A stretch of DNA of 64,000 bases, taken from positions 56,969,318 to 57,033,317 of the forward strand of contig JAAALK010000081.1 of the NCBI GenBank assembly GCA_019279435.1, written 5' to 3'. Origin of the DNA: Zizania palustris. Lineage: Eukaryota; Streptophyta; Magnoliopsida; Poales; Poaceae. This document shows, piece after piece, positions 11,763-22,585 of this stretch (the first letter of the stretch is position 1; every line of letters starts with the position of its first letter). The notes under the pieces were generated by a model, which was not told the DNA's origin, did no database searches, and was given only the letters and a program-made list of their open reading frames with translations. The translations under genes and the position numbers were made by a program.

Positions 11763-14700
11763 TTAGGACGTAATTGCTCCGGAACTATCTCGAGGAATTA
11801 GAAATCGAGGACGCTTGTGAAGTTTTAAGATATCGAAGGTAGCCCATAATAAGCGAAGTTCGTCGTTAACATCTAACACTTCGACATCTTCCATATGAGG
11901 CAAAGCCTAAAAACATGATAAACAAATCTTCATTCATAAATGTACATAAGTGTAATGCTTTACATAGTTGAAGATCCTAAGGTAATTCTAAACCTGCAGG
12001 TTTGGAGGAGGCTGACTGCTCGAAGCTTGGGACCGAGCCTGCTTCTGGTGTTGTCCTTCGTCAATCCAGGCCTTGATCGCAACGCGACCTTCGGTTCTCC
12101 ATGAAGTTTGAAAGGCTTGCCAAGCAGCGGCCACACCTTCGGAGGGAGTAAGAAGCTGGTCGTCATCAAAGGTAATAGGACCCTCTCTTGCGCTCGGAGT
12201 TATCGATCGACCCAGATATTCGTAGTAACGAAGTAGACCAATGGCAGCCACTTGTCCGGAGATTTCTCCGTAACGAATGTCTGCTGTCTTCATTTGCTTC
12301 GCTGCTCCTTGGATCCTTTTCAACCGGCGCAGCAGGGAGATGTTGTCATCCGAAGGAAGCGTCCCGGTAGTACCGAAGTACTCCAGAATGCCTAGCAATT
12401 GGTCCATGACCTCCGCAGCTACCTTCTCCGACTTCAGCTTATCTTCGTTTAAGGCATCCTTCGCCGTAGTTAGTTCTCTTACTACTCCAGAGAGCCTAGC
12501 CGCCTCCGTAGCTAAAGAATTCTTCTGATTCAGTAGCTGGCTAGCTTCTTCTTGGAGCCTAACAAGCTCGGCCCCCGCAGTAGCGTGCTCCGCCCGCATC
12601 TTTTCAATTTCTGCTTGAAGCACAATTTTTTCTGCTTCGAGCTCCTTATTCGCAGCCTCCAAGCTTTGTCTAGCCCTGTGCTCCGTTGAAACCATGTTGT
12701 CCATGTGGGCCACTCGACCTTCGGAGATAGAAAGATTTCGTTGAAGAGTTGCATTTTCCTCTCGAAGGTGAACGCTTCCACGTTCATTTGATATGTTCGC
12801 AGCTCGGGCCAAGACTGTTTGCTGCGAAAAGAAAAAACCAAGGTGAGAAATTATTCGTATATAAATTTGATTCTGTTTTGCAGATACTTCGTACCTGGTA
12901 TGCTGCACGTTCCATGGCAGCATTAAGCTCCGAACTCTCCGCCTCGCTCAAAATGGCCACCAAGTCCGTCTCCCCGACTTCGCGACTAGCTCGATCCAAA
13001 GGCTCGAGCAAAGTCTGAAGCCCAGTTCTTCGCTCCAAGAAAGGAGCTAGAAGGGGGAGCATACCTAAAGCTTGTTTGTCATCTTCGTTTGGCGAAGGTC
13101 CGGAGTGTTGAGCTGTGGTCTTCGGAGCCCCAGTAGACTGGCCCCCCTCAGTAGATTGTCTCTCGTCTGTTGACTCAGACAGAGTTAATCCTGAGCTCGG
13201 AGCAGGGAGGGAGTCCATCTTCCCTTTGCCTTTTCCAGGCCCCATTTGAGTGGCTCCTGGAATTGGCTCCGAAGTTGTCGAAGGTCCAGGAACTGTATCT
13301 TCGGGATGGACCTCTTCCATGGAAATGGACTCTGTAAAAACAAAGGTATTATACATTGTATAATTTCACAGGGAAAAAGAACAAAGAATTATGCGAAGTT
13401 TACCTTCGACATTTTGGCGACGGGTAAGCATTGGACTGCTTGGCGGGTCGAAGGCTACTCCAAAGTCTTCGTCGGAGTCAACGGTCAAAACTTCGATTGT
13501 TGGAGCATCTTCTTGAGCAGCCGTTGTTACTTCGCCCGGAATCGAAGATGCAGTAACTTCGACTCTGCTTTCGTCCACAGGGGCTCCGTCTTGAGGTAAA
13601 TCTTCTTTAGCAGCCGGAGTCCTCATTTGCTCAAGGTTGGCTTGAGGCTCCGGCAAGCTCGCAGCATCATCAGTATTTGCTTCTTTTTGGGCTGCATCCT
13701 CGTCAATCAGGCCCACAAGCATCCTGCCTTCATCCTCCAAAGAATCGGAGATTGAAGCTCTTGAGCTCGAAGGCGCAGGAGCTCTTGGCTTTCGGGCCAC
13801 CTTCTTGAGCGGAGTCTTGGCAGAACTCGAAGTTCCAGCTTCGGCTTTTCTCTTTTTGGGCCCTTTCTCCGAAGGAACCCAATCCACCAGAGGGGGCGGA
13901 ACAACTTTGAGTAGCCCCCATACTCGGTTGGATCGCTCCCAAGTACCAACCAATTTGATTCTCCATTCTTTCTCGGTTGGAGTTGGGATGCCCAAAATCT
14001 TCTCCGAAGCCCGTACAATCTGCTCCGAAGTTATAGGGGCTGAAGAAGCTGAAAAATGAGTTAAGTTCGTTAACTCTTCGAATAAATATACATGGTATAT
14101 GTTGTTTTCGAAGTTACCTGCAGGGCTCGAAGTTGAAGAAATTTTCCGAAGACCGCCTTCCGAATCTTCCTCGAAAGTGATCGGCCAGTTGGCCATCAGG
14201 GGAGGGATTTGAAGCCCGAGGAATTCTTCGGCTAAGTCTCGCATACTCAAGCGATGACTAATTTTTTGAAGCAAGCTCAGACGAGCTTCGAGTTGGCCTG
14301 GATCCAGGTGCACAAGGGCTTCCTTTCGGAAGTTGATATCTTGCAAAGGTCCGGCTAGACGACTGCTCGCCCCAACTTCGGCGTAAAACCACTTCAAGAT
14401 CCAGTCGGTGTACCATCTGGCATTGATGGCCTTAGCAGGAAACCGAAGAGCATATTCGTCCTGGAGTCTGAAGTTGATACTTCCGAATGCCACTACTATC
14501 TTTTCACCTCCAGAGCCTACGAAGGTCTTCGGTTGACATGATGCTCTGTGTAGTGCTGCGAAGATCTCCGCTCTTCCTTCACAACCTTCGGCTCTCAACG
14601 CCCATTCGAAGATGGCAAGGCGTGCTACCACACTCGGAGAGAGTTGGGGGAGGGTGACATGAAACAAGTCCAATACCTCCGCTAAAAAGTCGACTGCCGG

Positions 14701-15069
14701 AAGCCCCAACCCAGCTTCGAAGAAAGCTTCGAAAACAACCACTTCTCCGGGTCTCAGTGATGGAATGATTTCCTTCCCAGATTTGCGAATCATAACCCCA
14801 GAACTGATCTTGCCCTCTACTGCGGCCGCAAGTGATTCTCTTCTGCAGTTTGAAGGCCCTAGCTGATAAGATTGATCCATATATTTTGTCGACGCTGGAC
14901 AGAGGTCTTGATGGCCAACATTTTGGGGATTTTCCCCCGCTGTCGCCATTGTTGCTGCTGCAGGTGTCGGAGCAGTCGCCGCCAATGTAGCGGCCACCGC
15001 TGCCGCCGCAACTTGCTGCCGAGTCAAGGTTGAAGCCATTCCCGGACCCTTGAAGCAGGTTTTCGCCAT
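11763..15069 (-). CDS. Antisense five-exon gene inside Tat element, Transposase_28-like plus coiled coil
   Basis: Predicted exons on the minus strand: 15069-14118, 14048-13404, 13331-12895, 12821-11994, 11906-11763. All four introns are short (69-87 nt), begin GT and end AG, with CAG or AAG donors and T-rich acceptors. The summed length is 3,006 nt, a multiple of three, giving 1,001 residues. Residues about 100-200 (GEVVVFEAFFEAGLGLPAVD, LSPSVVARLAIFEW) resemble the plant 'putative gypsy type transposon' domain (PF04195). The middle has a basic, nuclear-signal-like KKRKAE. Exon 4 is a long heptad coiled coil. The TAA at 11763-11765 may be a nonsense mutation: the same frame reopens and stays open to 11427 with an acidic tail (SEDIIWSEDEDD). 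Function unknown; antisense extra ORFs are known in Tat elements. The exon model is inferred from sequence only. Confidence 0.68.
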
Positions 15070-15172
15070 TAGATCTCTTGGGCTACTTTGAAGGAAAAGG
15101 AGAGGCTAGGGTTCGAGAGTTGGTCTGTTTGCATGAAAGCGGTGGAAAGGTACAAGAAAGGGTCGGGCCCTC

Positions 15173-15180
15173 TATTTATA
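15173..15180 (-). promoter_or_regulatory. TATA box of the antisense gene
   Basis: Read on the minus strand the site is CTATAAATAGAGGGCC, a canonical plant TATA context. It ends about 104 bp upstream of the ATG at 15069, leaving room for a 5' UTR of roughly 75 nt if transcription starts about 30 bp downstream. Confidence 0.6.
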
Positions 15181-15497
15181 GCTCAGACCTCAATTTTTTA
15201 CCGTTTGCTTATGCCGTTTCGCATTCTTGACCGTTACTTTATTCTGGGATTAACGCATTATGTAACTTCCGTCCGAAGGAAGAAGCCAACGACTATTTTT
15301 TCCAAGTCTAAAAATACTTTCGGATTTCCCAAGTTAATTCTAAAATACTTCGAATGCAATTCATTTAGAAAATAATTTGAAGTTCGCATCTCTATACATT
15401 TCAGAGGTGTATTGAGTCTGCTAATCTATACACATGAATATGTTTCCTTGCGTATACTGCTTCCCTAACATCACAGATTTAACGGAGAAGCGTATTC

Positions 15498-15507
15498 GAG
15501 GGGCTAC
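15498..15507 (+). other. Polypurine tract of the Tat element
   Basis: GAGGGGCTAC directly precedes the TGTTGGGGG start of the 3' LTR. It is a short, interrupted tract. Confidence 0.55.
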
Positions 15508-15999
15508 TGTTGGGGGAAAATATTCCATCTTCAAGATTATCGTAGCAACAAGATAAAGATTGGTGATTAAGATGATGTCCAATATATAATTTCGGAGATG
15601 CATCCAGTCAAGTTCGAAGTATGAAGACGGACTCTGGTTCGAAGTATATCTTCGAACGTGGACTCTTCCGAGAGCTTCTTTGCCAGCTAAGATGGAAGAC
15701 TTATCTTCTTTCTCATTAGATTAGTCTTTTACCATTTTAGCCCTATTAAGGGTACCGAATAGTTTCCACTATGTCGGTTGTAATAGAGGGGTAAAAAGGT
15801 CTTTTCCTTAATGTTTGGGCCTATAAATACCCCCTGTTTTACCCTGTAATGAGGACCGAATACAAGTTATTCAATACACACATTCGAACTATTCTAAGTT
15901 ATTATCCTTTCGGAGGCTTAGAATAGTTTACTTCGCAAACACTTCGTTTGTTAGTTTCTAATCTTCAGAAACCTGTTAGCGTAATCTTTTACGCCAACA
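15508..15999 (+). repeat. 3' LTR (492 bp) of the Tat element
   Basis: Starts TGTTGGGGGAAAATATTCC and ends TTACGCCAACA, with TG/CA termini and imperfect terminal inverted repeats (TGTTGG/CCAACA). A TATA box lies at 15822-15829. After 15999 the reading frame of the host chromovirus integrase resumes, which fixes the boundary. Confidence 0.85.
15822..15829 (+). promoter_or_regulatory. LTR TATA box (Tat element)
   Basis: GGCCTATAAATACCCC is a textbook TATA context, about 315 bp into the LTR. It would fire rightwards into the host chromovirus; the identical box in the missing 5' LTR would drive the element. Confidence 0.65.
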
Positions 16000-16008
16000 G
16001 TACCATCT

Positions 16009-17321
16009 AGTTCGGAAACCGGATATGCGTACCCGACAAGCCTGAGTTGAAGACCCTCATCCTCCAAGAAGCCCACGATACTCTATACTCCATTCATCCC
16101 GGGAGTACAAAGATGTATCAAGACCTGAAGGAGAAATATTGGTGGGTCAGCATGAAGAGGGAGATAGCTGAGTATGTGGCCAAGTGCGACACATGCCGGT
16201 GAGTCAAAGCAGAGCATCAAAGACCTGCTGGACTATTGCAACCTCTCAAGGTCCCTGAATGGAAGTGGGAAGAGATAGGAATGGACTTCATCACAGGACT
16301 ACCCAGGACCCAAGCTGGTCATGATTCTATCTGGGTGATCGTCGACCAACTCACCAAGGTGGCTCACTTCATCCCCGTCAAGACAACTTACACCGTCACC
16401 AAATTGGCCGAGTTGTATATGACCCAGATCATGTGCCTGCACGGAATTTCTAAGAAGATCGTATCTGACCATGGGAGTCAGTTTACCTCCAAGTTTTGGA
16501 AGAACCTTCAAGAGGAACTCGGCACCCGGCTGAACTTCAGCACCGCCTATCATCCACAGACCGACGGTCAAACTGAAAGGGTCAACCAAATACTGGAAGA
16601 TATGCTTAGAGCTTGTGCTCTAGACTTTGGCGGAATGTGGGACAAGAACCTGCCCTACGCGGAGTTCTCCTACAACAATAGCTATCAAGCCAGCCTACAA
16701 ATGTCCCCGTTCGAAGCACTTTATGGGTGTAAGTGCAGAACGCCGCTGCTCTGGGATCACACAGGAGAGTCGCAGCTGTTTGGGACAGATATATTGAGAG
16801 AGGCTGAAGAGAAGGTCAAGATCATCAGGGACAGATTGAAAATAGCCCAGTCCCGACAAAAGAGCTACACCGATAACCGACGAAGAGGCCTAACCTTTGA
16901 GGAGGGCGATTATGTCTATCTCCGAGTCACTCCCCTCCGTGGCACTCAAAGGTTCAACATGAAAGGCAAGCTAGCACCCCGCTATGTCGGACCTTTTCAG
17001 ATCCTCCGATGGCAAGGAGAAGTGGCATATCAACTAGAACTGCCTCCATCCTTGGCAGGAGTTCATGATGTGTTCCACGTCTCTCAGCTGAAGAAGTGTC
17101 TTCGTGTGCCCGCCAAGCAGGCCGATCTCCAACAACTCAACGTCCAAGAGGATTTGACCTACATCGAGAAACCCGTCAAGATCTTGGAAACCAAAGAAAG
17201 GGTAACCAGGAGCCGTGTGGTCCGCTTCTGCAAGGTTCAGTGGGACAACCACCCTGCCGAAGAGGCTACATGGGAAAAGGAAGACGAACTGAAGGCCCAA
17301 TACCCTGAGCTATTCGAGTAG
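16009..17321 (+). pseudogene. Integrase and C-terminal chromodomain of the chromovirus pol
   Basis: Begins in the integrase zinc-binding region (HPGSTKMYQDL, then a CDTC pair). A TGA at 16200-16202 falls where relatives have Arg, consistent with CGA to TGA decay; the rest is open from 16236 to 17321. Core catalytic residues are visible: GMDFITG, VSDHGSQF and TERVNQ. The last 60 codons (RSRVVRFCKVQWDNHPAEEATWEKE) form a chromodomain-like tail, which in chromoviruses guides integration to particular chromatin. Apart from the single stop, no other break is seen in the visible part. Confidence 0.87.
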
Positions 17322-17350
17322 CGTTCCAATCTCGAGGACGAGATTCTTTG

Positions 17351-17365
17351 TAAGGGGGATAGGTT
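17351..17365 (+). other. Polypurine tract (chromovirus)
   Basis: TAAGGGGGATAGGTT sits directly before the LTR start TGTAACACC, in the same context as the tracts at 5751 and 59910. Confidence 0.8.
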
Positions 17366-20300
17366 TGTAACACCCCAAATTTCCAGAAAAATAAAAATAT
17401 TATTTAATAGATTTTCCTGGAATTATTTATTTTTGAAATACCTTTAATACCCTCCTTACCCTTTTGAACTAAAACCTAGATGAGATGACCAAACTAAGGG
17501 CTAGAAAATTTTGTGTATGATCCCAAGGCCAAGATATATTTTTGAGAATTTTTACAAATTTTTATCAACCTTGGAAGTAGCCCTAATATTTTAATCCATT
17601 TTCTGTAATTATTTTTAATCAGAAATTCATTTAAACAGTAACGGGCTCTCTTCCCCCCTTTCTCTCTCTCCCGGCCGGCCCAACCCGTTACCCCCGTGCA
17701 CCTTGGGCTGACACCCCGGCCCCACTCATCAGAGACCCCCTCCCTCCGCGCTCGCGCACCCGACACCCCGGCCCCACATGTCGGCGCCAACCGACCCCCT
17801 CTCGCGCCCGAGCCCGACCCCACCCGTCAGCCGCCACCCTCGCTCGCTTGCGCCCGCTGGCCTGTGGCCCCCACCTATCGGACCCGTCGTCTACCACCTG
17901 CCACCACTCCCAAATTGTGCCGGCCGACGACTCTCGCCTCGGATCCACCTCGCTGGCCCCTCCCCCTTTAATTTGATGCCATTAAATGGTCCCCCGCGCT
18001 CGGCCGACCGTTTCCCCTCGTTAAACCTCACGATTATGCCACGGGATCGCACTGCGCGTGCATGGTCGATCCCTCGCCGGCGAGTTAAAGCCCTCCCTCA
18101 TCTTTCATTGCATGTGAGCTCCTCCGACGCCCCTATTTAACCCCCTGGCCTCCACCGCGTTCGACCCCCACGACAATTCACTGCGAGAGTGAACAGAACG
18201 CTCGCAATTCGACTTTTAGCGCACCACCGCCACCTTCACCCCAGCCGCCGCTCGCCATCGCCAGAGTCCCCCTCCGTCCTCGCCAGCTGCACCGCCGTGA
18301 CCGCAAGGACCTCACCGACCTTGGCCACCCCTCTATCGCCGACGAACCCCACCGGATCTCCCCCGCCGACGAGAACCCGAACACCTCCGCTGCCCCCGCT
18401 CGTCGCCGGCCACGCTCCGACGACCCCAAGTCCCTCCAACGGTACCCTCTTGATCCCCGCCGTGTATTGGTTCCATTTTAGCCCTTTGGACCGACCGCCA
18501 TAGCTCGTCGTGGCCGTTGTACCCTCGCCGTCACCGAAGAAGACGACCGGCACGGGTCAAGTACCCGTGTCGTGTCGGATTCAATCCTGACCGTGCTATC
18601 GCGATCGAACGGCGCCGGCATCACCACGTGCGCGATTTTATCCACACCGTCGGATCTGATCGAAGCGGTACATTTTAATCTGAGTCGTTCGCTAGATTTA
18701 AAATCCCGCATCGCATCAGGGCCGCACGATGCGTACCGGTTCGATGTTTTAATCTCAGTCGTCCACGTCACTTTAACTCCCCCGCCTCGCCCTCGCGCGT
18801 TGGATCTGGATCCAACGGTCCAGATTGGGCCGGACCACGCGCACAGTGCGTGGGTTCACCGTGGGCCTGGCTCACCGTGGACCCGAGGCTATTTTAAATT
18901 TAAATTAAATTCCAGAAACTATTTTAAACTTGTAAAATTCATATCTGGCGCATTTGAACTCCAAAAATTATCATTTCAATTCCAAAAATTTTGTAGTTTT
19001 ATTCTCTACACGTTAGTACAATAAAAACAGTATGTTTACTTTGGATATTTCATTCTTATTTATTAAAGTATTCAAATGCCCTTATGTTAAAATACAAACT
19101 TTATTATTTAAATTTCAGTAAAATTTATATTTATTCATTCCCTGTTAATATAATGAAACCACTAAGTTTTCTCTGAACCTTTCATTTTAAATTAATTAGA
19201 AAGCTTAAAAAAAGATTATTTCACAATTTAAAAATCCTTTTTGAAAGGGCCATATGTCTTGATAGTTCATTTTAAATTATTTATAAAATAGATTTCAAAA
19301 ACTTAATAACTTGGTTTTCCTTAAATTAAACCAATTTAAACCTATGTGCTTGTTGTGTGGTTTTGTATTGTTTGAATTGAATGTTGTATTTATTTTATTT
19401 TACTTTATTTATATGGGGAAGACTACGACGCCGCCGAGGAGCCGGAATATTACCCGGAAGTTCCTCCCTCCCCATTCGCTGAACAAGGCAAGTCACCAAA
19501 CAACACTTTTGAGCATATTGAACCCATGTTTTATTAAACTATCGCTAAAACACATAGGATATACATGCATTAGTCAAATGAAACCCTTACAATATATTTA
19601 TTTAGGATCCCCCGACCTTGATGTGCAACCCAAGCCATGCTATCTCGCCTAACCCCCTTGTCACCATATGATTAGTATTATTAGCTAGTGTCCAATGTAT
19701 TGACACGATTGCTATAGGATAAAGATGAGTCGTAGCATCATGGTTCTACTATATGATCCCCATTATTCTTATCCTTGGAATTCTGTCGGTGATGAGTGGT
19801 GGTTGTGAGTGAATGCATGGTGGGTTCCGGGTGCAAGCTAGGGCATTGGTCGGTAGCACCCGGGGCACTATAAGGACCGGTCTGCGGGATCCGTTGCAAT
19901 ACACTTCCGTACTAACAACAAGTCTAATGGGTAAGTCCTAACTAAGGTATGGAGTGTTCCAAACCGAGGCCACCAATTGGAGATGGGTCAAGCAGCACCG
20001 ACGGGTGGCTTGTACCGACGTGGCGCAAAAGGGGGTGCGACGTTAGCCGGGATGCGGCCTGGCGCGCCGGCAAAACCTAGAGCGGGTGGTTATCGCTTGG
20101 AGCATTTCATGATGCGGTTTTGGCACGAGTTCCCGTGGTATGGGTCATCTCGTTACACTTTGGTGTTTGGGATGAGTGCGTGCCTTGTGGGTACAGTAGT
20201 ACATCTCTGATCAGAGTCATTAATCTTTTCTAAAAGCCGAGCCCACGGTCAAAGGCGGGTTGCGTGACATCCCACAATTAGTTTACTTTTGATATGTATG

Positions 20301-20790
20301 TGCATGTTGGTTTGACATGTAAGGACTGTCGAGCGAGGAGGTAAAACGTACTCCCCGAGTTAGATGGTGTTATTAATGTTCATGTTTATATTTACGCATG
20401 ATAAAAAAAATGACTACACTAAATGCAATAACTGAAAATGTACTTTTCCGCACTTTTGCCATTATCCTTCCATTGTTATTACCTTGCATTATTATTTGCA
20501 TCTGCGGTGGCTTGTTGAGTACTTTTTGTACTCATACCCATTGGACACACTTCAGAGGATGCCTACTATGAGGATGGTCTGGAGTAGCGACCCAGTCAAG
20601 AGAAGATCCTGAAGAGGGCGTTCGTCATGCTTTTATTTACTTATTTAATTTTTATTCTGATGTAATAAATATGGTCTGCGCACCATGAATACTTGTCGTA
20701 TTTTTGATTGTTGCATGATGAACCTCTTGTATTATTGTTTTTCTCATGAAATTCAATAATGTTCCGATTTCGTTAAATCAAGGCGCCACA
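17366..20790 (+). repeat. 3' LTR (3.4 kb) of the chromovirus
   Basis: Starts TGTAACACCCC and ends GGCGCCACA. It has the same architecture as 5765-9723: AT-rich start, GC-rich block 17640-18560, TATA-like box at 18134, AT-rich centre, then the conserved module 19420-20780. Dyads at 19827-19863 and 20517-20533 match those in the other two families. Open frames in the GC-rich block have no recognisable product. Confidence 0.85.
18134..18140 (+). promoter_or_regulatory. LTR TATA-like box
   Basis: TATTTAA in GACGCCCCTATTTAACCCC occupies the position that carries GACCCCTATAAAG in the related LTRs, so it is probably the promoter, weakened or diverged. Confidence 0.45.
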
Positions 20791-20883
20791 GGGTATCTCC
20801 TGCCTGATCGGCCCTTGTGACGTGGCCGAAGGCTAGGGTTGTCGCATACCCCTACCAAAGGGGTGTGTGTTCTAGGACAAATC

Positions 20884-21420
20884 CTATCTATCCACCCCTT
20901 GGAGTGTGGGCGTAGGTAATGGAACCTTCACATCAGTTTCTCGGCCAAATGAAGTGTTTGACAGACCCTGTCTTATCGGACCTTGTGGTGTTGGAACCAG
21001 CCAATTGTGCCAAGGGTTTAGCAACAGACATGGAGGATTGGTCGAGAAGTACATCAGGTCGTACGCCGGCTCTTGATCAATTTTCTCGTCAACAATCTTC
21101 TTGATCAACTCGTGTAAGGTATTAATCAATACCTCAGACTGATTGATGAGGGCGTGGTGCAAGGCATTGTCGACAGCTTCCTAAAAAGTAACACATGGAC
21201 TCTCGGCCCACGGAGAGATCTCACCGGCCACGACCGATCTCGGCAACTGACTCCTTTGGACAGGGACAACTCAAGTCATGCTGAAGGCGTCGAGGCCTAG
21301 TTTCTTGTAGTTCTTCACGTGGTCCAGTACCTCCACTCTCTGTTCATTGGTGAAAGCATCCATGGTGACCGAGATGATGTTACTGTCATTGATTTCACCC
21401 GTCATGGATGAGTGATCTGA
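20884..21420 (-). pseudogene. Decayed gag-like leader of the minus-strand element
   Basis: Minus-strand translation shows MDAFTNEQRVEVLDHVKNYK, then a stop, then a WAESPCVTF and AVDNALHHALINQSEVLINT block. These resemble the unclassified leader proteins found in many plant non-autonomous gypsy elements. At least two in-frame stops break it. No protease or RT motif is visible before the truncation. Family assignment is tentative. Confidence 0.5.
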
Positions 21421-21424
21421 AATA

Positions 21425-21443
21425 TGTCCCACCGGGCGTGCCA
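21425..21443 (-). other. Primer-binding-site candidate
   Basis: TGGCACGCCCGGTGGGACA on the minus strand begins 7 nt after the LTR end at 21451 (ending ACCAACA). Position and TGG start fit a tRNA-primed site. I cannot name the tRNA with certainty. Confidence 0.5.
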
Positions 21444-21450
21444 AAAGGCG

Positions 21451-22575
21451 TGTTGGTTTATTTTTTTGGGTACACATGTGGCTTAGGAGATCTAATTAAC
21501 TCCAGTGCAGGTCCTATAATCTTAGAAGAAAAGGAAAGGTTATGAGCATGCCAATCAATTTGACCCTGCAACTGATAAGGAATCATAAAAAATAAACGTT
21601 AGTAGCAACGCCAACCGACTGTGAAGCCGATGACTGTGGTGGGAATAAAGCAAGCAGGAATAAACGCACCTATTGGCTGTGAGGCCAATGACCATGCCCA
21701 CACTATTGGGCTGAACACTCTATCTGCTGATATAATAATATCTTTGCGCAACATGGGTGATAAATGCTTCGTGGAGATAAAACATAGCGTGGAAACCAAG
21801 ATAATCTACCAGCTTGTACTCTGACAGAAACTAAAACAAGCATGCCAAATAACATATTCATATCATTAAATCATCGTAATTGCAAGATCGGATCTAACCG
21901 AGACAGTCGCTAAACACGATAAATCAATAACACTTCAACACATCAAGCATACTTTATTTAGATGAATGGTACATAGCATGAACATGATATAATAGATCAA
22001 GATGTCGGACTTAACTGATGAAACCTTAAACTATGGCGTCTAATTCACATCAATCTAAGAGATCAAACTGATACATCCTTAGACTTAGCAAAATATACCA
22101 AGATAAACCCGGTGATCACACCAATCAGGCCGATACCTCAAGAGATCGATACAATGCAACCTCGAAGAACAAACCTTAATTAATGTGACTGTCGTGGTGA
22201 CGGGACTCACCTATTCATCGGAGATCAAGATGATGCAGCCTGTTTCCAAGTGTCAAGTCCCACCGGGATTAACCTTGGGAATCTAAGGGTGACGATACGC
22301 TGAAAGTAGTAGTTTGTAGGGATTGATTATGTCTAAACCTAACTAATTAGATACATATTTATAGTCTAGAGACTTGCTGTCCAAGTAATCTATCTTTTAA
22401 CCGATTCTGGATCATCCTTATCTTATCTCTCTTTCATCGGCTCCTACATGTCTAGTCATGTTGTAACAATATGGACAGGCTTATTTGACCACCTTTGACC
22501 AGACCCCTTTTTGACTTCTGTTGACCGCGCGACATTCTTGGTGGGCCTGGGCTCTACTAAATCTTGGCATCAACA
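21451..22575 (-). repeat. 5' LTR (1,125 bp) of the minus-strand element
   Basis: On the minus strand it starts TGTTGATGCCAAG at 22575 and ends AAATAAACCAACA at 21451. It is homologous along its whole length to the plus-strand LTR at 22586-23711, with many substitutions, so both belong to one family but are old. Confidence 0.75.
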
Positions 22576-22585
22576 GCTACCTAGG

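Larger units (their letters stand above)
1..15999 (+). mobile_element. Tat-lineage Ty3/gypsy LTR retrotransposon (5' LTR outside window)
   Basis: Internal sequence begins just upstream of a gag ATG at 45. It runs through gag, protease, reverse transcriptase, RNase H, a second (archaeal-type) RNase H and integrase, then an antisense gene, a polypurine tract and a 3' LTR ending at 15999. The second RNase H after the first, and an extra ORF between pol and the 3' LTR, are known traits of the Tat lineage. The element is split at 4530-9723 by another LTR element and itself sits inside the integrase region of a chromovirus that resumes at 16000. The order of domains and the C-x2-H-x4-H-x4-C gag motif support the lineage. 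The 5' LTR and primer-binding site must lie to the left of the window, so age from LTR divergence cannot be judged. Confidence 0.88.
16000..20790 (+). mobile_element. Chromovirus (Tekay/Del-like) gypsy element, 3' portion
   Basis: Contains the end of pol (integrase with chromodomain-like tail), polypurine tract and a 3.4-kb 3' LTR ending GGCGCCACA at 20790. Its left part was displaced beyond the window by the Tat element. It inserted into the interior of the minus-strand element that resumes at 20791. The adjoining 5 bp GGGTA would be its right target duplication; the left copy is outside the window. Confidence 0.82.
20791..22575 (-). mobile_element. Minus-strand gypsy-like LTR element, 5' portion
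   Basis: Reading the minus strand from 22575: a 1,125-bp 5' LTR (22575-21451), a primer-binding-site candidate, then a decayed gag-like leader truncated at 20791 by the chromovirus. The rest of this element lies beyond the left edge of the nest. It is the oldest visible host of the left-hand nest. Confidence 0.65.
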
